Shown piece by piece: positions 1-14,500 of a stretch of 64,000 nt of DNA (positions are counted from its first letter, which is position 1; the number at the start of each line of letters is the position of its first letter). Position numbers and translations under genes: made by a program. A model generated the notes under the pieces. It made no database searches, was not told the DNA's origin, and saw only the letters and a list, made by a program, of their open reading frames with translations. The stretch comes from Saururus chinensis (lineage: Eukaryota; Streptophyta; Magnoliopsida; Piperales; Saururaceae): positions 44,309,644-44,373,643 of the forward strand of contig CP141142.1 in assembly GCA_035235625.1 (NCBI GenBank). The letters run 5' to 3'.

Positions 1-478
1 GTTCTTTTATTTTTGAGAGGGAGAGAGGGAATCTCACAAAAGAATTACTCCTAGTCAATGGCTTATGACTGACTTCTGCTAAAAGAAATCACGGGTAGAT
101 GCTGCTTCTAGCCACCACAATTCACCTTTACAAGCTACGAGGGATCTATATGTCGTGCCCAACACCTTTTTCTGGCGTCTTATTTGTTAATAAATACAGG
201 TACAGGAGATAGGAATGGCTTTCAATGCATATGGAAATCCAAGTGAAGGGCAATCCTACCCAATATAAACTAAACTCACACAACGTATATTGAATATGAA
301 TTGCATAAATGCAAATATAAGGAACTGCTGAAAAACACGAGGTTCTATTTAAGGAACATAAACGCAAACACAAGGAGCCATAAGAACACGCAAGTTTCTC
401 CATTTCTTGCATACAACCTACATAATGTTTGAACATTTACTACTCTTTCAATCAAAATACTCTCAGATAACCATAGGC
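1..478. other. Flank downstream of RPL10
   Basis: AT-rich sequence beyond the RPL10 stop codon. It should hold that gene's 3' untranslated region and poly(A) site, but no signal is clear enough to place. A short purine tract lies near positions 12-30. I see no credible gene here; the minus-strand reading frame at 146-436 has no recognisable domain and biased, low-quality composition. Confidence 0.5.
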
Positions 479-2915
<2,437 letters not shown>

Positions 2916-3115
2916 GGTGAAGTTCCCCCTTCTCCGGCCGCCGAGTGTTTGCTGGTGCAAGAGAAATGAGAAACCCTAGACCATCAAAAGGGTAAGTGTC
3001 TATATAGGGAGAGCCAAGACCGCGGCTCATAATTGGGCCGGCAGCAGATACGAATATGGCCCAGGACATGTCTCCATGAAACGAGAGTGCCCCGTTATTG
3101 GGCCCTGAAGCCCAA
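2916..3115 (-). promoter_or_regulatory. RPL10 promoter with telo-box, TATA and site II motifs
   Basis: Upstream of the RPL10 start there is a telo-box AAACCCTA at 2971-2978, a TATA-like CTATATA (read on the minus strand) around 3001-3007, and site II-type TGGGCC motifs at 3034-3039 and 3099-3104, with a reverse-oriented AGCCCA at 3109-3114. Telo-box plus site II is the established combination in promoters of plant ribosomal protein genes, where it couples expression to growth. The motifs are seen; their activity here is inferred. Confidence 0.7.
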
Positions 3116-3164
3116 TTTAGCTCAAGGTTGTATTGGTAAAGGGCCTGCATGGCTTCCGGCACGG

Positions 3165-3172
3165 AAAAAAAA
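3165..3172 (-). terminator. Pol III T-run terminator of tRNA-His
   Basis: Eight consecutive A on the plus strand read as T8 on the minus strand, about 14 nt beyond the 3' end of the tRNA-His gene. An oligo-T run is the standard RNA polymerase III stop. Confidence 0.75.
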
Positions 3173-3185
3173 TTCCTAGTTAGGT

Positions 3186-3256
3186 GTGGCTGCTGGGATT
3201 CGAGCCCAGGTCTCCACGGCCACAACGTGGAATTCTTACCACTAAACTACAGCCAC
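3186..3256 (-). tRNA. tRNA-His (anticodon GUG)
   Basis: The minus strand gives a 71-nt cloverleaf. The acceptor arms GTGGCTG and CAGCCAC pair over 7 bp. The D arm is present (B-box and A-box promoter elements internal), and the anticodon stem CCACG/CGTGG holds loop TTGTGGC with anticodon GTG. The T arm contains GGGCTCGAATCCC. No intron and no encoded CCA, as expected for a nuclear plant gene; the extra G at position -1 of tRNA-His is normally added after transcription. A T8 terminator follows 14 nt later. It lies about 270 bp upstream of the RPL10 start on the same strand. Confidence 0.96.
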
Positions 3257-4176
3257 TAATTACGCTGCGTTCGCCTCTTTTATTTTATTTAATAAAATAA
3301 ATGTGACTAATCCATCAACTCAGCCACAGTCTAACAAAATGCAAGCTGGCAGTTGGTCCAACCCAATTTGAAAAAACATAGAGCTTCGGCTTAGTGTTTT
3401 TTTACCAACAAAAGCCCTTGCTCGGTGGTCTACTGAGCCTATTTCAAACCCAAATCCACAAAAGTTCATAACTTTAATTTTTCTCGTGATGCGACTTTAC
3501 CCTCAATCCTCATCCTTTTTCGCCGTTGTCACCCTCCCTTTTCTCCTTTCCCTCCGTCGACTACATCTCATTATTGGATTTCATCTTGCCTTTGATGGGC
3601 CACCATATGCTCTACTCTCACCTTTGATTCTCCACTTTAGACACCACCTTCCTCACCCATTTTCACTTTCTTACCTCTGCTAAATAAGTGATTAACCGCC
3701 TCCCTTGACCCTCAGGCCCTCTTCTCTTTTCCCTCCTTTCCCAAATTGCATTTGCCTCCTCTGGACCATCGCCTATTCTATTCACGCCTCCAATTTGCTA
3801 CTCTAGCCGCTACCTTCCTCACCCCTCTACTCTTTCTCACCTTAGCTAAACAAAGTGATTGATCACCTTCCTTGACCCTTAGTCCCTCTTCTCTTTTTCA
3901 TCTTTGTCAGACCACCACCTCCCTCTGTTGCTTCTTACCATCACACCACCTCCTTTTTTGTCTCTGTTGGACCATCGCCTCCTTCAACCCCTCAGTCCAC
4001 CACCCACTATCACCTCCCTCGGTCCCTCTTCTCCCTTCTCCCCTCCACCACACTTTCCTCTTCTCTTTTCTCACCTCTATCGCCCACCTTTTCTCCCATT
4101 AGTAGTGTAGTGAAGAAAGCATGTGGTCCAACTTTGTAGTCAAGATATTAGGGCCGGGTTGGGCCCATGCCTATTC
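3257..4176. repeat. Pyrimidine-rich spacer with imperfect tandem repeat
   Basis: Spacer between tRNA-His and the chromovirus. From about 3490 to 4110 the plus strand is strongly C/T-rich and holds an imperfect tandem repeat of roughly 167 bp: the stretch GCTAAATAAGTGATTAACCG near 3678 recurs, diverged, near 3846, each followed by CCTTGACCCT and CCCTCTTCTCTTTT. Several overlapping Pro/Ser/Leu-rich reading frames here are composition artefacts. No gene is supported. Confidence 0.6.
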
Positions 4177-4181
4177 CTAGT

Positions 4182-4509
4182 TGTTGTGTACGATTGTGCA
4201 CGATACACAGACTCCTTTTATTACTTTATTGCCTTGACTATTTAGTTGTGATTGTAGTATTTTACTTATTGGTTCAATTAGGGCTTGGATTAGCCGAACC
4301 GCTAATTATATTATATTGTATGAATCGGGCTGGGTTGGTTTAGCTGGTCCGGTTCACTAGGGGGTCGTCTCCCATAAGGGCCGACCTTGACTCTTTTTTT
4401 CCAGTTATACAATTTGGTGATTCTCAGACTTCTCCCCTTTCTTCAATATTTCTCCCATTTCCCTGCGCAATTCTCCTGGGTACCGATTGTGCCTGCATCG
4501 GGTACATCA
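4182..4509 (+). repeat. Left LTR of the chromovirus
   Basis: 328-bp long terminal repeat with TG...CA ends, matched by 9204-9531. It should contain the promoter and polyadenylation signals of the element; none is individually certain. Confidence 0.92.
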
Positions 4510-4522
4510 TTGGTATCAGAGC
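4510..4522 (+). other. Primer binding site (initiator tRNA-Met)
   Basis: TTGGTATCAGAGC lies immediately inside the left LTR and is complementary to the 3' end of plant initiator tRNA-Met, the usual primer for this retrotransposon group. Confidence 0.9.
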
Positions 4523-4539
4523 TTATGCGATCCCCAACC

Positions 4540-7500
4540 ATGGCTCATGGCAAACAGGCTGTTGTGCAGGAGGCGCATTCTGAGAAGGAGGTACCAGCGT
4601 CATCTTCAACAGACAGTCCGCAGGCCAATTCCACTGGCAGCGATGCCAAGATTTTCGAGATCCTCACAATGGTGCAAGCCCTTGCTGCCGACCTCACCAG
4701 AGTGAAGGTACAACAAGACGCCCTAGCAGCACGCGTCATGCCTGTGCTGCCTGCACCGACCACTGTTACTCCGGAGAAGGGTGAGCCATCGTAGCCCCCG
4801 GAACCGACCCTACCCACCACCCCAGTGCCGGCCGGCGTCAACAAAGGAGGACTGCCCTATCCTGCATGCTATGGCGTTGGTCAGACAACATTAGGAGGGA
4901 GATGCCAAACCTAGGACATGCGAGGCACACCAGGTGTTCGTGAAAATGCACCTATGATACCGCCCCATCATAACCACTTTCAGGACGCTGAAGAGGATTG
5001 GGACGAGTTCCCTGGGCATGGTGGGGGCCAACGAGAGGGCGCTGAACCTCGTCTGGCTCGCCTGTAGTTCCCTCGCTACAACAGGGATGACGATCCGGTG
5101 GAATGGTTGTATAAGGCTGAAAAAATTTTCACCCACCAAGGCACTAATTCAAAGGCAGAGCACTTGCGCATCGCAGCCTTCCACCTTGATGGCGACGCAT
5201 TTGTGTGGTTCCAAAGTTTTGAGAAAGAGGTGCGCTACCCTACATGGGCGGCCTTTTCCGATGAACTCTGTGTTCAGTTTGGGCCTAATGAGTTCCAGGA
5301 TTTTAATGAGATGTTGTCATCCCTGCGCTAGACTACCATCGTTCGTGCATACTACACTGAATTCATGAAGGTGGCCAATTGGCTGCTTGACTGGCCTGTG
5401 GCCGCCTTGGTGGGTACCTTCAAACACAGCCTCAAGCCCAAATTTCAGAAGAGATGCGGCACTTTCCATGCGCCAACATGCGGGACGTGGTGCGCCACGC
5501 TCGTATCGAAGAGGAGAAACTGACCAGACAGCGTAGAGGGGGGCGGCTTGGACCATTGGGCCGTTCTGTTCCTAGCGCGACTCCTGTGCATCCACTTCCC
5601 AGTAGTGCTGCCCCTGGCCGGCCCAACCAGCTACTCGCTCCTGCTGGTCCTATCATGCGACGTCTCACTCTGGCTCAAATGGAGGAACGTCACTTGAATG
5701 GACTATGTTTCAAATGTGACGAGAAATTCGTGCCCGGGCATCGCTGCTCTGTTAAGGGCAACCTCCTGGTGGAAGAAATTGACAAAGGCGATGAGGGTTC
5801 TGATGGCTCTGCACTGTCCGCCGGTGATGAGCTCTTACCGAAGATATCTGTGCATGCATTCTCTGGGGCCTTTACGCCTCGCACGATGCACGTTCAAGGG
5901 TTCCTCAAGCGCCAACAGGTAGCTATCCTGATCGACAAAGGTTCTACTCACAATTTTATTAATGACAGGGTAGCCAACCGACTTGGGTGTTTCGTATCGG
6001 ACTCCAAACCCTTTGACGTATTGATTGGAGATGGCCAGCACCTCCCGAGCAATGGGGTGTGTTCGCAGGTTACTTTGTCTATACAAGACCATGCATTTGT
6101 CACTGATCTCTTCCTGTTGCCGACCAAAGGGGCGGACGTTGTGTTAGGTGTGCAGTGGCTGTAGGAGCTTGGCGATGTTGTTTGGAATTTTCGGGAGATA
6201 TGGATGGACTTTGAGCTCCAAGGACAGCGAGTCCGGTTGGAAGGTTCGAGGCCAAGCACCCTCCTCTCCGCCCATCCTTTGAGCTCCTTGTTCCGGTACG
6301 CCCCTCAAGGGCTCCTTTTACAGCAGCGGGTAGTCATTGAGATGTCTCAAGATATCATGCAGACCGACCTCCAGGAGCTTTTGACAGATTACCAAGACTT
6401 GTTTGCTGAGCCACAGGGATTACCGCCTCGCCGCTCCCATGACCATCAGATTCCAATTACCCCTAGTGCCGCCCCAACCAATGTGCATCCCTATCGATAT
6501 CCACATATTCAGAAGGTAAAGATCGAGTATCTTGTGGCTGATATGCTTCAGGCCGGAATTATTCAGCCCAGTACGAGTTCCTATTCGTCGCCGGTGTTGC
6601 TGGTGCATAAGAAGGACGGTGCTTGGCTCTTTTGTGTGGACTACCGCGCCCTCAATGTCGTTACTGTGAAAGATAAGTACCTGATTCCAGTGATTGAGGA
6701 GTTACTCGATGAGTTGACCAGCACTACAGTGTTTAGTAAGCTCGACCTGCGTTCGGGCTATCATCAGATTTGCATGAATGCCACCGATGTGCACAAGACA
6801 GCCTTCCAGACTCACGACGGCCACTTCGAGTTCCTGGTTATGCCGTTTGGGTTGATTAATGCCCCATCCACATTCCAGTGCCTCATAAACAACCTCTTTC
6901 GTCCCTTCCTGCGCCGTTATATCTTGGTTTTCTTTGATGATATTCTGGTATACAGCAGATCGTGGGCAGAGCACTTGACACACCTCAAGTCGGTTTTCTC
7001 TATTCTGCATGCCAATGCTTTATGTCTTAAACGTTCGAAATGCTCCTTTCGTAGTCAGCAGGTGGAGTATTTAGGCCACATTATATCAAGGAATGGTGTT
7101 GCCACCGACCTAGCCAAGGTCGCCGCCATGCTATCTTGGCCTGTTCCCACATGTGTTCGGGTGCTCCGTGGATTTCTAGGCCTCACCGGGTACTATCGGC
7201 ACTTCATTAGTCGCTATGGGGAATTAGCTCGTCCTCTGACAGCGCTGCTCAAACGGGGCGCTTTTGCTTGGACTTCGGATACCCAGGAGGCCTTTGACGG
7301 GCTGAAGCACGCCATGGCCTCCGCCTCAATCTTGATTCTGCCTGATTTAAGTTGCCCGTTTGTGGTAGAGACGGATGCTTCGGACGTTGGCTTAGGGGCG
7401 GTTTTGTTACAGGATGAGCGTCCCATCGCCTATTTCAGTAAGGCTCTGGCGGGCCGCTCCTTGTCACTGTCCGTCTATGAGAAGGAAATGCTGGCTATCA

Positions 7501-9187
7501 TCCATGCCATCTCCAAATGGCGATCGTACCTCTTGGGTCAACGGTTCCTGATTCGCACCGACCATCAGCCATTGAAGTATTTCCTCGAACAGCGGGTGTC
7601 CACTCCATCTCAGCAGCGTTGGGTTAGTAAACTTTTGGGTTATGATTATGAAGTTGTTTATAAGAAGGGTTCAGAAAACACAGTGGCCAATGCTCTCTCT
7701 CGTATACCGGCCCCGAGGTCGTGCTTTGCCTTCTCCACGCTCTCTTGTCCCTTTATTGATGAGTTAAAGCATGCCTACTACTTGGATACTTCGACGCAGG
7801 CTTTGATCGCTGCCCTTTAGCAGGACCCGGTAGGCCGTCCGTTTTACACTTGGCGGGATGATCTGTTGTTCTGGAAGGATCGCTTGTGGGTTCCGATGTC
7901 TCTGATCTTCGTCGTCGCATTATATCTCATTTCCATGATTCTCCAGTTGCTGGTCATGAGGGGGTTTTTTGCACTTATAAACGGGTCAACCAGAGTTTCT
8001 TATGGTTGGGAGTTCGTTGGGCTGTGCATGAGTATGTGGCCGCTTGTGATGTTTGTCAGCGCGCCAAGGCTGCTACCACTTCTCCAGCTGGGTTGCTCCA
8101 ACCCCTACCCATTCCGGACCAAGTATGGGAGGATGTATCGATGGACTTTGTGGAGGCCTTGCCACTAGTGCAAGGTAAATCGGTGATCATGGTGGTGGTT
8201 GACCGTCTGTCTAAGTATGCTCACTTTTGTGCGCTCGGTCACCCCTTCACTGCTAAAATGGTGGCAGACCTGTATGTTCGAGAGGTGGCAAAGCTTCATG
8301 GTATGCCTCGTACCATTGTGTCTAATCGTGATCGCATCTTTCTTTCTCAGTTTTGGCAGGAGTTCTTTGCCTTATAGGGTACGTCCCTTCACATGAGCAC
8401 TGCTTATCACCCTCAAACGGATGGACAGACAGAAGTCGTTAATCGGTGTTTGGAGCAATACCTGCAATGCTTCACAATGTCGCAGCCTCGCCGTTGGCTG
8501 CAGCTTCTTCCTTGGGCAGAGTGGTCCTATAATACTGCCTATCACACGCGCGCGGGCTTCACTCCTTTCGAAGTGTTGTATGGTCGCCCTCCCCCTACTA
8601 TTTTGTCATATGTTCCTCATCGTTCTAAGGTGGCAGAGGTGGATTATATGCTACAAACACGCAATGAGGTCTTGCGGCAATTGAAGATGAATCTGGCAGA
8701 GGCTCAGAACCGGATGAAACAGCTCTATGATGGCCGCCGGACTGATCGGGAGTTCCAAGTTGGTAACTTGGTTTATGCCTTTGTCTTACCACAGCGCCAG
8801 ACTTCCTTGTTTCAGCCCAAGCACTCTAAGCTCGCTCCCAGGTTTCATGGTCCATATCCAGTGGAGGCTCGCGTTGGTCCGGTTGCTTACCGCCTTTCCT
8901 TGCTGCCTGATTCCTTGGTCCATCTTGTGTTCCATGTGTCTCGTCTGCGTAGGTTTGTTGGTAACTGCACCTTGGCAGTGGATGCGTCGCCTCCGCCTTC
9001 GATGGGCCCTATTCTGCCTCCTGCTCCGGCTCCTGCGTTTGTGCTTGAGAAGAGGCGGGTTCGTCGTTCGGGTCGTATTGTTACTAAGGTTTTGGTTTCC
9101 TGGCCTTTGGAGGATGCGACGTGGATGATTGAGGATGATTTCGTGTCTCGTTATCCAGCATGGTCGCCTTGCGGACAAAGCGATTAG
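4540..9187 (+). pseudogene. Gag-pol polyprotein of the chromovirus, degraded
   Basis: Begins ATG at 4540 (MAHGKQAVVQ). Gag matrix/capsid core lies around 5098-5450 (EWLYKAEKIF, WFQSFEKEV). A zinc knuckle CFKC...PGHRC is at about 5706-5747. The aspartic protease is around 5900-6160 with LIDKGSTHNFI, where the family usually has DSG. Reverse transcriptase (6540-7060) contains FFDDILVYS, RNase H (7350-7600) contains ETDASDVGLGAVL, and integrase (7820-8600) has the zinc finger and catalytic D, D, E region (MDFVEALP, NRDRIF, TDGQTE). A C-terminal chromodomain-like segment (VLVSWPLEDATW) ends at 9187. In-frame TAG stops occur at 4792, 4912, 5065, 5329, 6162, 7818 and 8375; frame changes are needed near 5450 and near 7885. 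All domains are present, so decay is recent, in line with the LTR similarity. Confidence 0.92.
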
Positions 9188-9203
9188 CGGAAGCGTGGTG
9201 GAG

Positions 9204-9531
9204 TGTTGTGTATGATTGCGCACGATACACAGACTCCTTTTATTACTTTATTGCCTTGACTATTTAGTTGTGATTGTAGTCTTTTACTTATTGGTTCAGT
9301 TAGGGCTTGGATTAGCCGAACTGCTAATTATATTATATTGTATGAACCGGGCTGGGTTGGTTTAGCTAGTCCGGTTCACTAGGGGGTCGTCTCCCATAAG
9401 GGCCGACCTTGACTCTTGTTTTCCAGTTATGCAATTTAGTGATTCTCAGACTTCTCCACTTTCTTCAAAATTTCTCCCCTTTCCCTGCGCAATTCTCCTG
9501 GGTACTGATTGTGCCTGCATCGGGCACATCA
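9204..9531 (+). repeat. Right LTR of the chromovirus
   Basis: Direct copy of the left LTR, 328 bp, preceded by a purine-rich priming tract at about 9188-9203. Confidence 0.92.
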
Positions 9532-9536
9532 CTAGC

Positions 9537-11521
9537 CCGTCAAGGCCCGACCCGCTTGCAACCCTATCTACAATGTCTTGATCTGACCCTTTCACTATTA
9601 GAGTTAAGGCCAACTCGACTCAATCTGACTCATTTGAGCAACTTAGCAATATAAATAACATTTAGGACAAGCAATAATTTGTACTATTATTAGTGAGAGA
9701 AGGGGTAGAGATTTTTGCTACATTATATTTATATTACCCTTTCAAAGAAACTCTTAATTAATTTTGAACTCAAGAGACCTAAATATTGCAATAATTTTTC
9801 TAATGCATGTAACCTTGTAACCACATAAGAAATATGCATTTCATGCTTAGAACTTGTGAGATTGTTACCACGCTATGCCTATATTACCCTTTCAAAGAAA
9901 CTCTTAAATAATTTAGAACTTAAGAAACTTAAAATATTACAATGATATTTCCAATACACGTAACCTTGTAGCCACATAAAAAATATGCATTCTATTATCC
10001 TAATTGGCTTGGAACTTGTGAAACCTAATATGTGTAGTATATTAACATTGTGGCTTATGACTTTTCTATTTTGTGGGAAGTTAAGCTAACCATGGTTATG
10101 CTTATGACCTTTTCCCAGTTTACGCACCTAGGGGTCAAAATATATTAGGTATTAATGACTAAACAATAATGTCTAACTCTTCCGTTAAATTACGAACAAT
10201 ATTACCCTCCAAGATAAATCCAAGCTAGGCTCCACTGCGATCAATAGCAAATTCCTCTCTACAAAGATGAAAACCATTATTGTTGTTATTTACGTGTGTA
10301 CAGCACCTACAATTCGGTGTAGCCAAAGAAAAAGCAGGGTATAAAGCAAAAAGGAAAATGCTTCCCTCGCAGCAAATTCAGCGAGTACTGCTTTCAATGT
10401 TAGATGTTTTCATCTTGTGGGGAAGGGACCATGATTTGCTGTCTTGGCAAGATCTCCGTCTCGATCGAGCCTTTACTGATATTTGAGACCATGAGAGCAC
10501 AATTTTATGTTGTCTCGGTTAGATCTCGCTGAGATCTATACGAAATTGCCAAGATCATGTCAATATAGCATAGATTATGCCAATGGCCCAATATGGTCGA
10601 GATCACGCTGATCATAACAAGATAAGAGACAAAAGAGACATTAATATATTATTAAATATTTTATTTAATCAATTTCTTATCTCATTTTATTAGGTTTACT
10701 CATCTCATCTCAGATAAAAATTAAATGTGTTTACTCTCATTCTACATCATCACTAAATATTGTACACTCTACTTATTTTATGTGCTTTATACTATATAAT
10801 AAATTTACAATTATTATGTATTAATGTTTATGTTTATAAACGATAATGTGTGCTTAGATTATTAAATGTGTGGACACATTTGTTTTGGTTACCAAGATGA
10901 TTGAAATTATTTCACATGATTTCTTCGGGATCTTATCTATTTAGCTCATGGAGACGATCAAAATCCAAAACGTAGAACCGTGAAAAGGACCTCGCAAGTA
11001 ACGAACCTAAATGCACAATTACTTGGCAGCTGATGTCTTATCAAAGCACACGAACATCCGCTCTTCCCAACAACCCTTACCAAGTCCAAGCATCCATTAG
11101 TCATGAAAAGTGGCTTCGCAAGGAGCACTTTCCGAAATGTATAATTAGAGAGCGCCCGTCTGCATAATACGCGATGCTCAGCGCCTTGATGGCCCTCAAT
11201 CTGCTGTCAGTCCATCTACCATGTTTTGACTGGCAGCCAGCCCTGCCCTCTGCTTCTCACTGTGTCCACCATATTTAGCCACCACCTTCACCTTCACCTG
11301 GCTTGGAGTCTAGTGCGGAGCGTACAGACTACACTATCATATACACGGAAGAACAAAGGGCACTTTGCCTTATTATTGAAAAGAATTAAGTTCATAATCC
11401 AGCTTCTTGACCTACTGCATCTTCATAATTCACAGCTGACCATGACAATGAACTGGCAAGTAGAGCCAATAGGAACTCAACATACTGGTACCCGAAAAAA
11501 GAATTACATATATTGTTTACC
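9537..11521. other. Spacer between chromovirus and BDP1
   Basis: AT-rich spacer with no supported gene. The GC-richer start (9537-9575, with GGCCCGACCCGC) continues the pre-insertion sequence left of the chromovirus. A two-copy tandem repeat lies at 9731-10022. The last few hundred bases before 11522 should contain the BDP1 3' untranslated region. Confidence 0.5.
9731..10022. repeat. Two-copy tandem repeat, 150-bp unit
   Basis: ATATTACCCTTTCAAAGAAA starts at 9731 and again at 9881. The following sequence is also shared (CTCTTAA..AATTT..GAACT, then GTAACCTTGTA.CCACATAA and AAATATGCATT), so the unit is about 150 bp and diverged by scattered changes and a small indel. Confidence 0.8.
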
Positions 11522-14500
11522 CTATAAATTGTCAGTTATTTCTGTATCATCAAAAGAATACGCATCAAAACTTTTATAATCGCTCCAGTCATAAGCATTA
11601 TCCGTTTCCTCTGCTTTACCAGGACTATGGACCTCAGTGTGTTCCAAATCCTTTGCATCTTCTTTCTCCTCTGTTGCCACGTCATGTTGTTCTAATACAG
11701 TTGCTTCAGCTCCCCTATTGTAATTTTCTACCTCTTCCTGAAGAAGACAAGAACCATCCATGTAATGACATGAACTTCAACGGAAACTACATAAAAAAAA
11801 TTAGTTACGCAAACTCACCTCATTTTCATCACTAGGAGCAGGGGATTCTGAGCCCCTATTAGAGTCCTGCTCTGCCTGAGCTCGTAGTCGTTCCATTACC
11901 AGTTCAAAATGGGAACGATCTGCAAGACAAATGGGGATAAGTCAAAGACCGCAAGAAATTAAAACTGAGTGCAAAAAACACTCAGCAACAGAAGTTCAAA
12001 AAATGTGAATTTTTTATCTGAAAAAATGTGAAATATGTTACAACAAAAGGCGACCCTAAATTGCTGCAAGAAGACGCTTTTTGAATATGATTATGATTAT
12101 GTTCCAAAAAAAAAACAAGAATCTTAGCCTGAGTGCTCTTGTATATCTAAAAGAACATAGCATAAATTGTCACTGGTGGTAGCACCAAGAGAATCTCTTA
12201 GTAGCATGATCAGCCCTAAGGTCGAGGTTTCTCTTTTTTTATGTCAGCTACTTCGCTAACTATTTTGCACCATGAATAATGAAAAAATAAACTCATTTTA
12301 TCCAGTTCATTGCCTTCAGGCTCAAAATATGAAGCCTTCATGTGTACTGAACCATAGAAAACGGCAGCCTATATTCATCAGGAAGAAGCTTGTCCACAAC
12401 AACTACAGCTTCAGGTAGTTTGCAAAGCGAATCACTTGCATGTGCCTGCTAGTCACGTAAGTATTTGTAGGCAAGTCACACACATAAATACTTAGGGCAC
12501 TTCCCAATAAGGACAAACAATTCCATTAATTAACCAATAGGTCCACAATAAACACGCATGAATACTCGGGGCTCTTCCCAATAAGGACAAACAATTTTAT
12601 TAATTTACCAATAGATCCACAATAAAATTATACTGTACACAACAATATAATTTTACTATTGTCCACTTGCGACAAATTCCCTTGTGAAGCCAACCTTGAC
12701 TAGTAAGTCAGCCCAAGGACCTCCCAGAACCCCTAAGACCAAGCTTAGATCATATAGTAATTCCCTCTCTCTAAATACATAGACAAAAGGAGTTTGTGCA
12801 CCAATATCAAGCCATAATAAGTGAGAAGCTATACGACTTAGTCTCCCACTAAGACCCAGTGGTCATCTATATTTTAATATTGTCGCAAGCAAACAATAGT
12901 AAAACTATACTATAGTGTATAGTATAATTTTATTGCGGACCTATTGATAAATTTGGATAACCGTTGGGTGTTAGCGGGAATTATCCCTAAATACCCCCTC
13001 TGTCCCGTATTAATAGCTTCATTTGGGGAAAAAATTACCCCATATTGATAGCTCCATTTGGATCAATTTAAGTGGATGGGTACTTAAAAAAGAGTTGCAA
13101 AAGCTATTTTCCATTCTCTTAGTTGTGAGTCCCACCATTCAAAAATCACTATTTTTCCAAATGAAACCATTAATATGGGATGGAGGGAGTAACACAAAAC
13201 TATGTTACGTTGTCAATCTTGCTCACACATACGGTTTTTCCTGAAGGCTCTACAATAAACATATTTAGCATGCTTTTCCTTTTGCTCCTTGAGAATTAGC
13301 AAACGGTAAAAGACTCCTATTTGAAACCTACTCAAACAAGGGAAGCATGAAACTCTTTCTATTGACTCCCATGTTTGCCAACAGGGCAAAATTTTTCTTA
13401 TCTCTTTTGTATAATCAAATAAACAGAAACAATTAAAAAAATTTAAATCAACCACTAAATAAGATATTACTTCCAAAGACTACACAAAATAATCTTTCTG
13501 CTCTCAAAAGGTAGAAAAACAAAATAAAGCTCAAATTTAAAAGGAAAACAAGCAAGTTACCTTTGGAGCGCTGCATCAAAGCATCAGCAATCTGAATAGG
13601 ATGCTTTCTTTCCTCTGCCTTGTACTTGAGTTTCACTTGGTGACGTGTCCGGCCAGGAAACATCTGTTGTACCATAGCAAAATCTGTTCCAAAATGTCGA
13701 ATAGCCTGAATGAAAACATAAAGATTGATCAACAACACTTCCTACACAATGAAAAATAGTATACAAAACACCAGTTCTATCAGAAAATTACCTCGTAGAA
13801 TAGTTGTGTATCCGATACTGACCACCTCTCTCGAGGTGTTACCATGAAAGAATGATAATTAAGTTTAGGTCGAGGTCGGTCATCATCAGAATTCAGAGGT
13901 TCATTCTGAACAAAATCGTCATCTTTACCAAACAGAGAGTTCCCATTAAGGGCATTATCGGATCTGCAAGAAGAATTTATGAAAAAAAAAAGAACGTAAC
14001 AGATAGCTTAAGTGAATGCCTAAACTTATAACTTTGTAGAACCAATATCCTCCAAATAAGAGCAAGAGAGAGATCATATTCATCCAAACAGGCACATCAG
14101 TTTCACTTTACACTTTAGACAGACAACATCAAGACCATAAGCTGATCGACTAAATGGCCCATGTAAAATACCAGTGGGTACGAGAAGAACAAGAGTAATG
14201 TCAATCTGCTGAGGAATGATGCCTTTAATATACCCACATGCTAGCAGGAATTTATCCAAACGCTTATTCAGCAGTTTTCCAGCAGCTTTGCAGCTGTTGC
14301 TTGCTTTTGAAGCAGTTTCTTTTTGGTTGCAACAGCCGCTGCTAACTCATTTCTATTTTCTTTGGTTATATTGCCTTCCATATTTCATAAAGTATAGCAT
14401 TAAATCACTTAATAGGCCTAAATTTATGAAATAAACATGTGAACAATGGTGTATTGAATTGGTTAGACATACAAATAAAAGGACGTTGACAAAGGATTTG

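Larger units (their letters stand above)
4182..9531 (+). mobile_element. Reina-like Ty3/gypsy chromovirus, complete ends, defective
   Basis: A 5,350-bp LTR retrotransposon. Both LTRs are 328 bp (4182-4509 and 9204-9531), begin TGTTGTGTA and end ACATCA; I count about 15 differences, roughly 95% identity. The primer binding site TGGTATCAGAGC follows the left LTR directly (initiator tRNA-Met), and a purine-rich GGAAGCGTGGTGGAG precedes the right LTR. The flanks CTAGT (4177-4181) and CTAGC (9532-9536) look like a 5-bp target duplication with one later change. Domain order gag, protease, reverse transcriptase, RNase H, integrase, chromodomain, short LTRs and small total size fit the Reina lineage of plant chromoviruses. 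Seven in-frame TAG codons and two frameshifts make this copy non-autonomous. Confidence 0.93.

Noticed and set aside
3486-4110. Several Pro/Ser/Leu-rich plus-strand frames
   Set aside because: They are in C/T-rich imperfect tandem repeats and overlap in different frames.
4792-8377. TAG readthrough or recoding in the chromovirus
   Set aside because: Seven TAG codons plus two frameshifts at scattered places, some inside conserved domains, fit decay and not programmed readthrough.
9204-9531. An independent solo LTR
   Set aside because: It is paired with 4182-4509, has the internal region between, and the outer flanks share a near-perfect 5-bp duplication.
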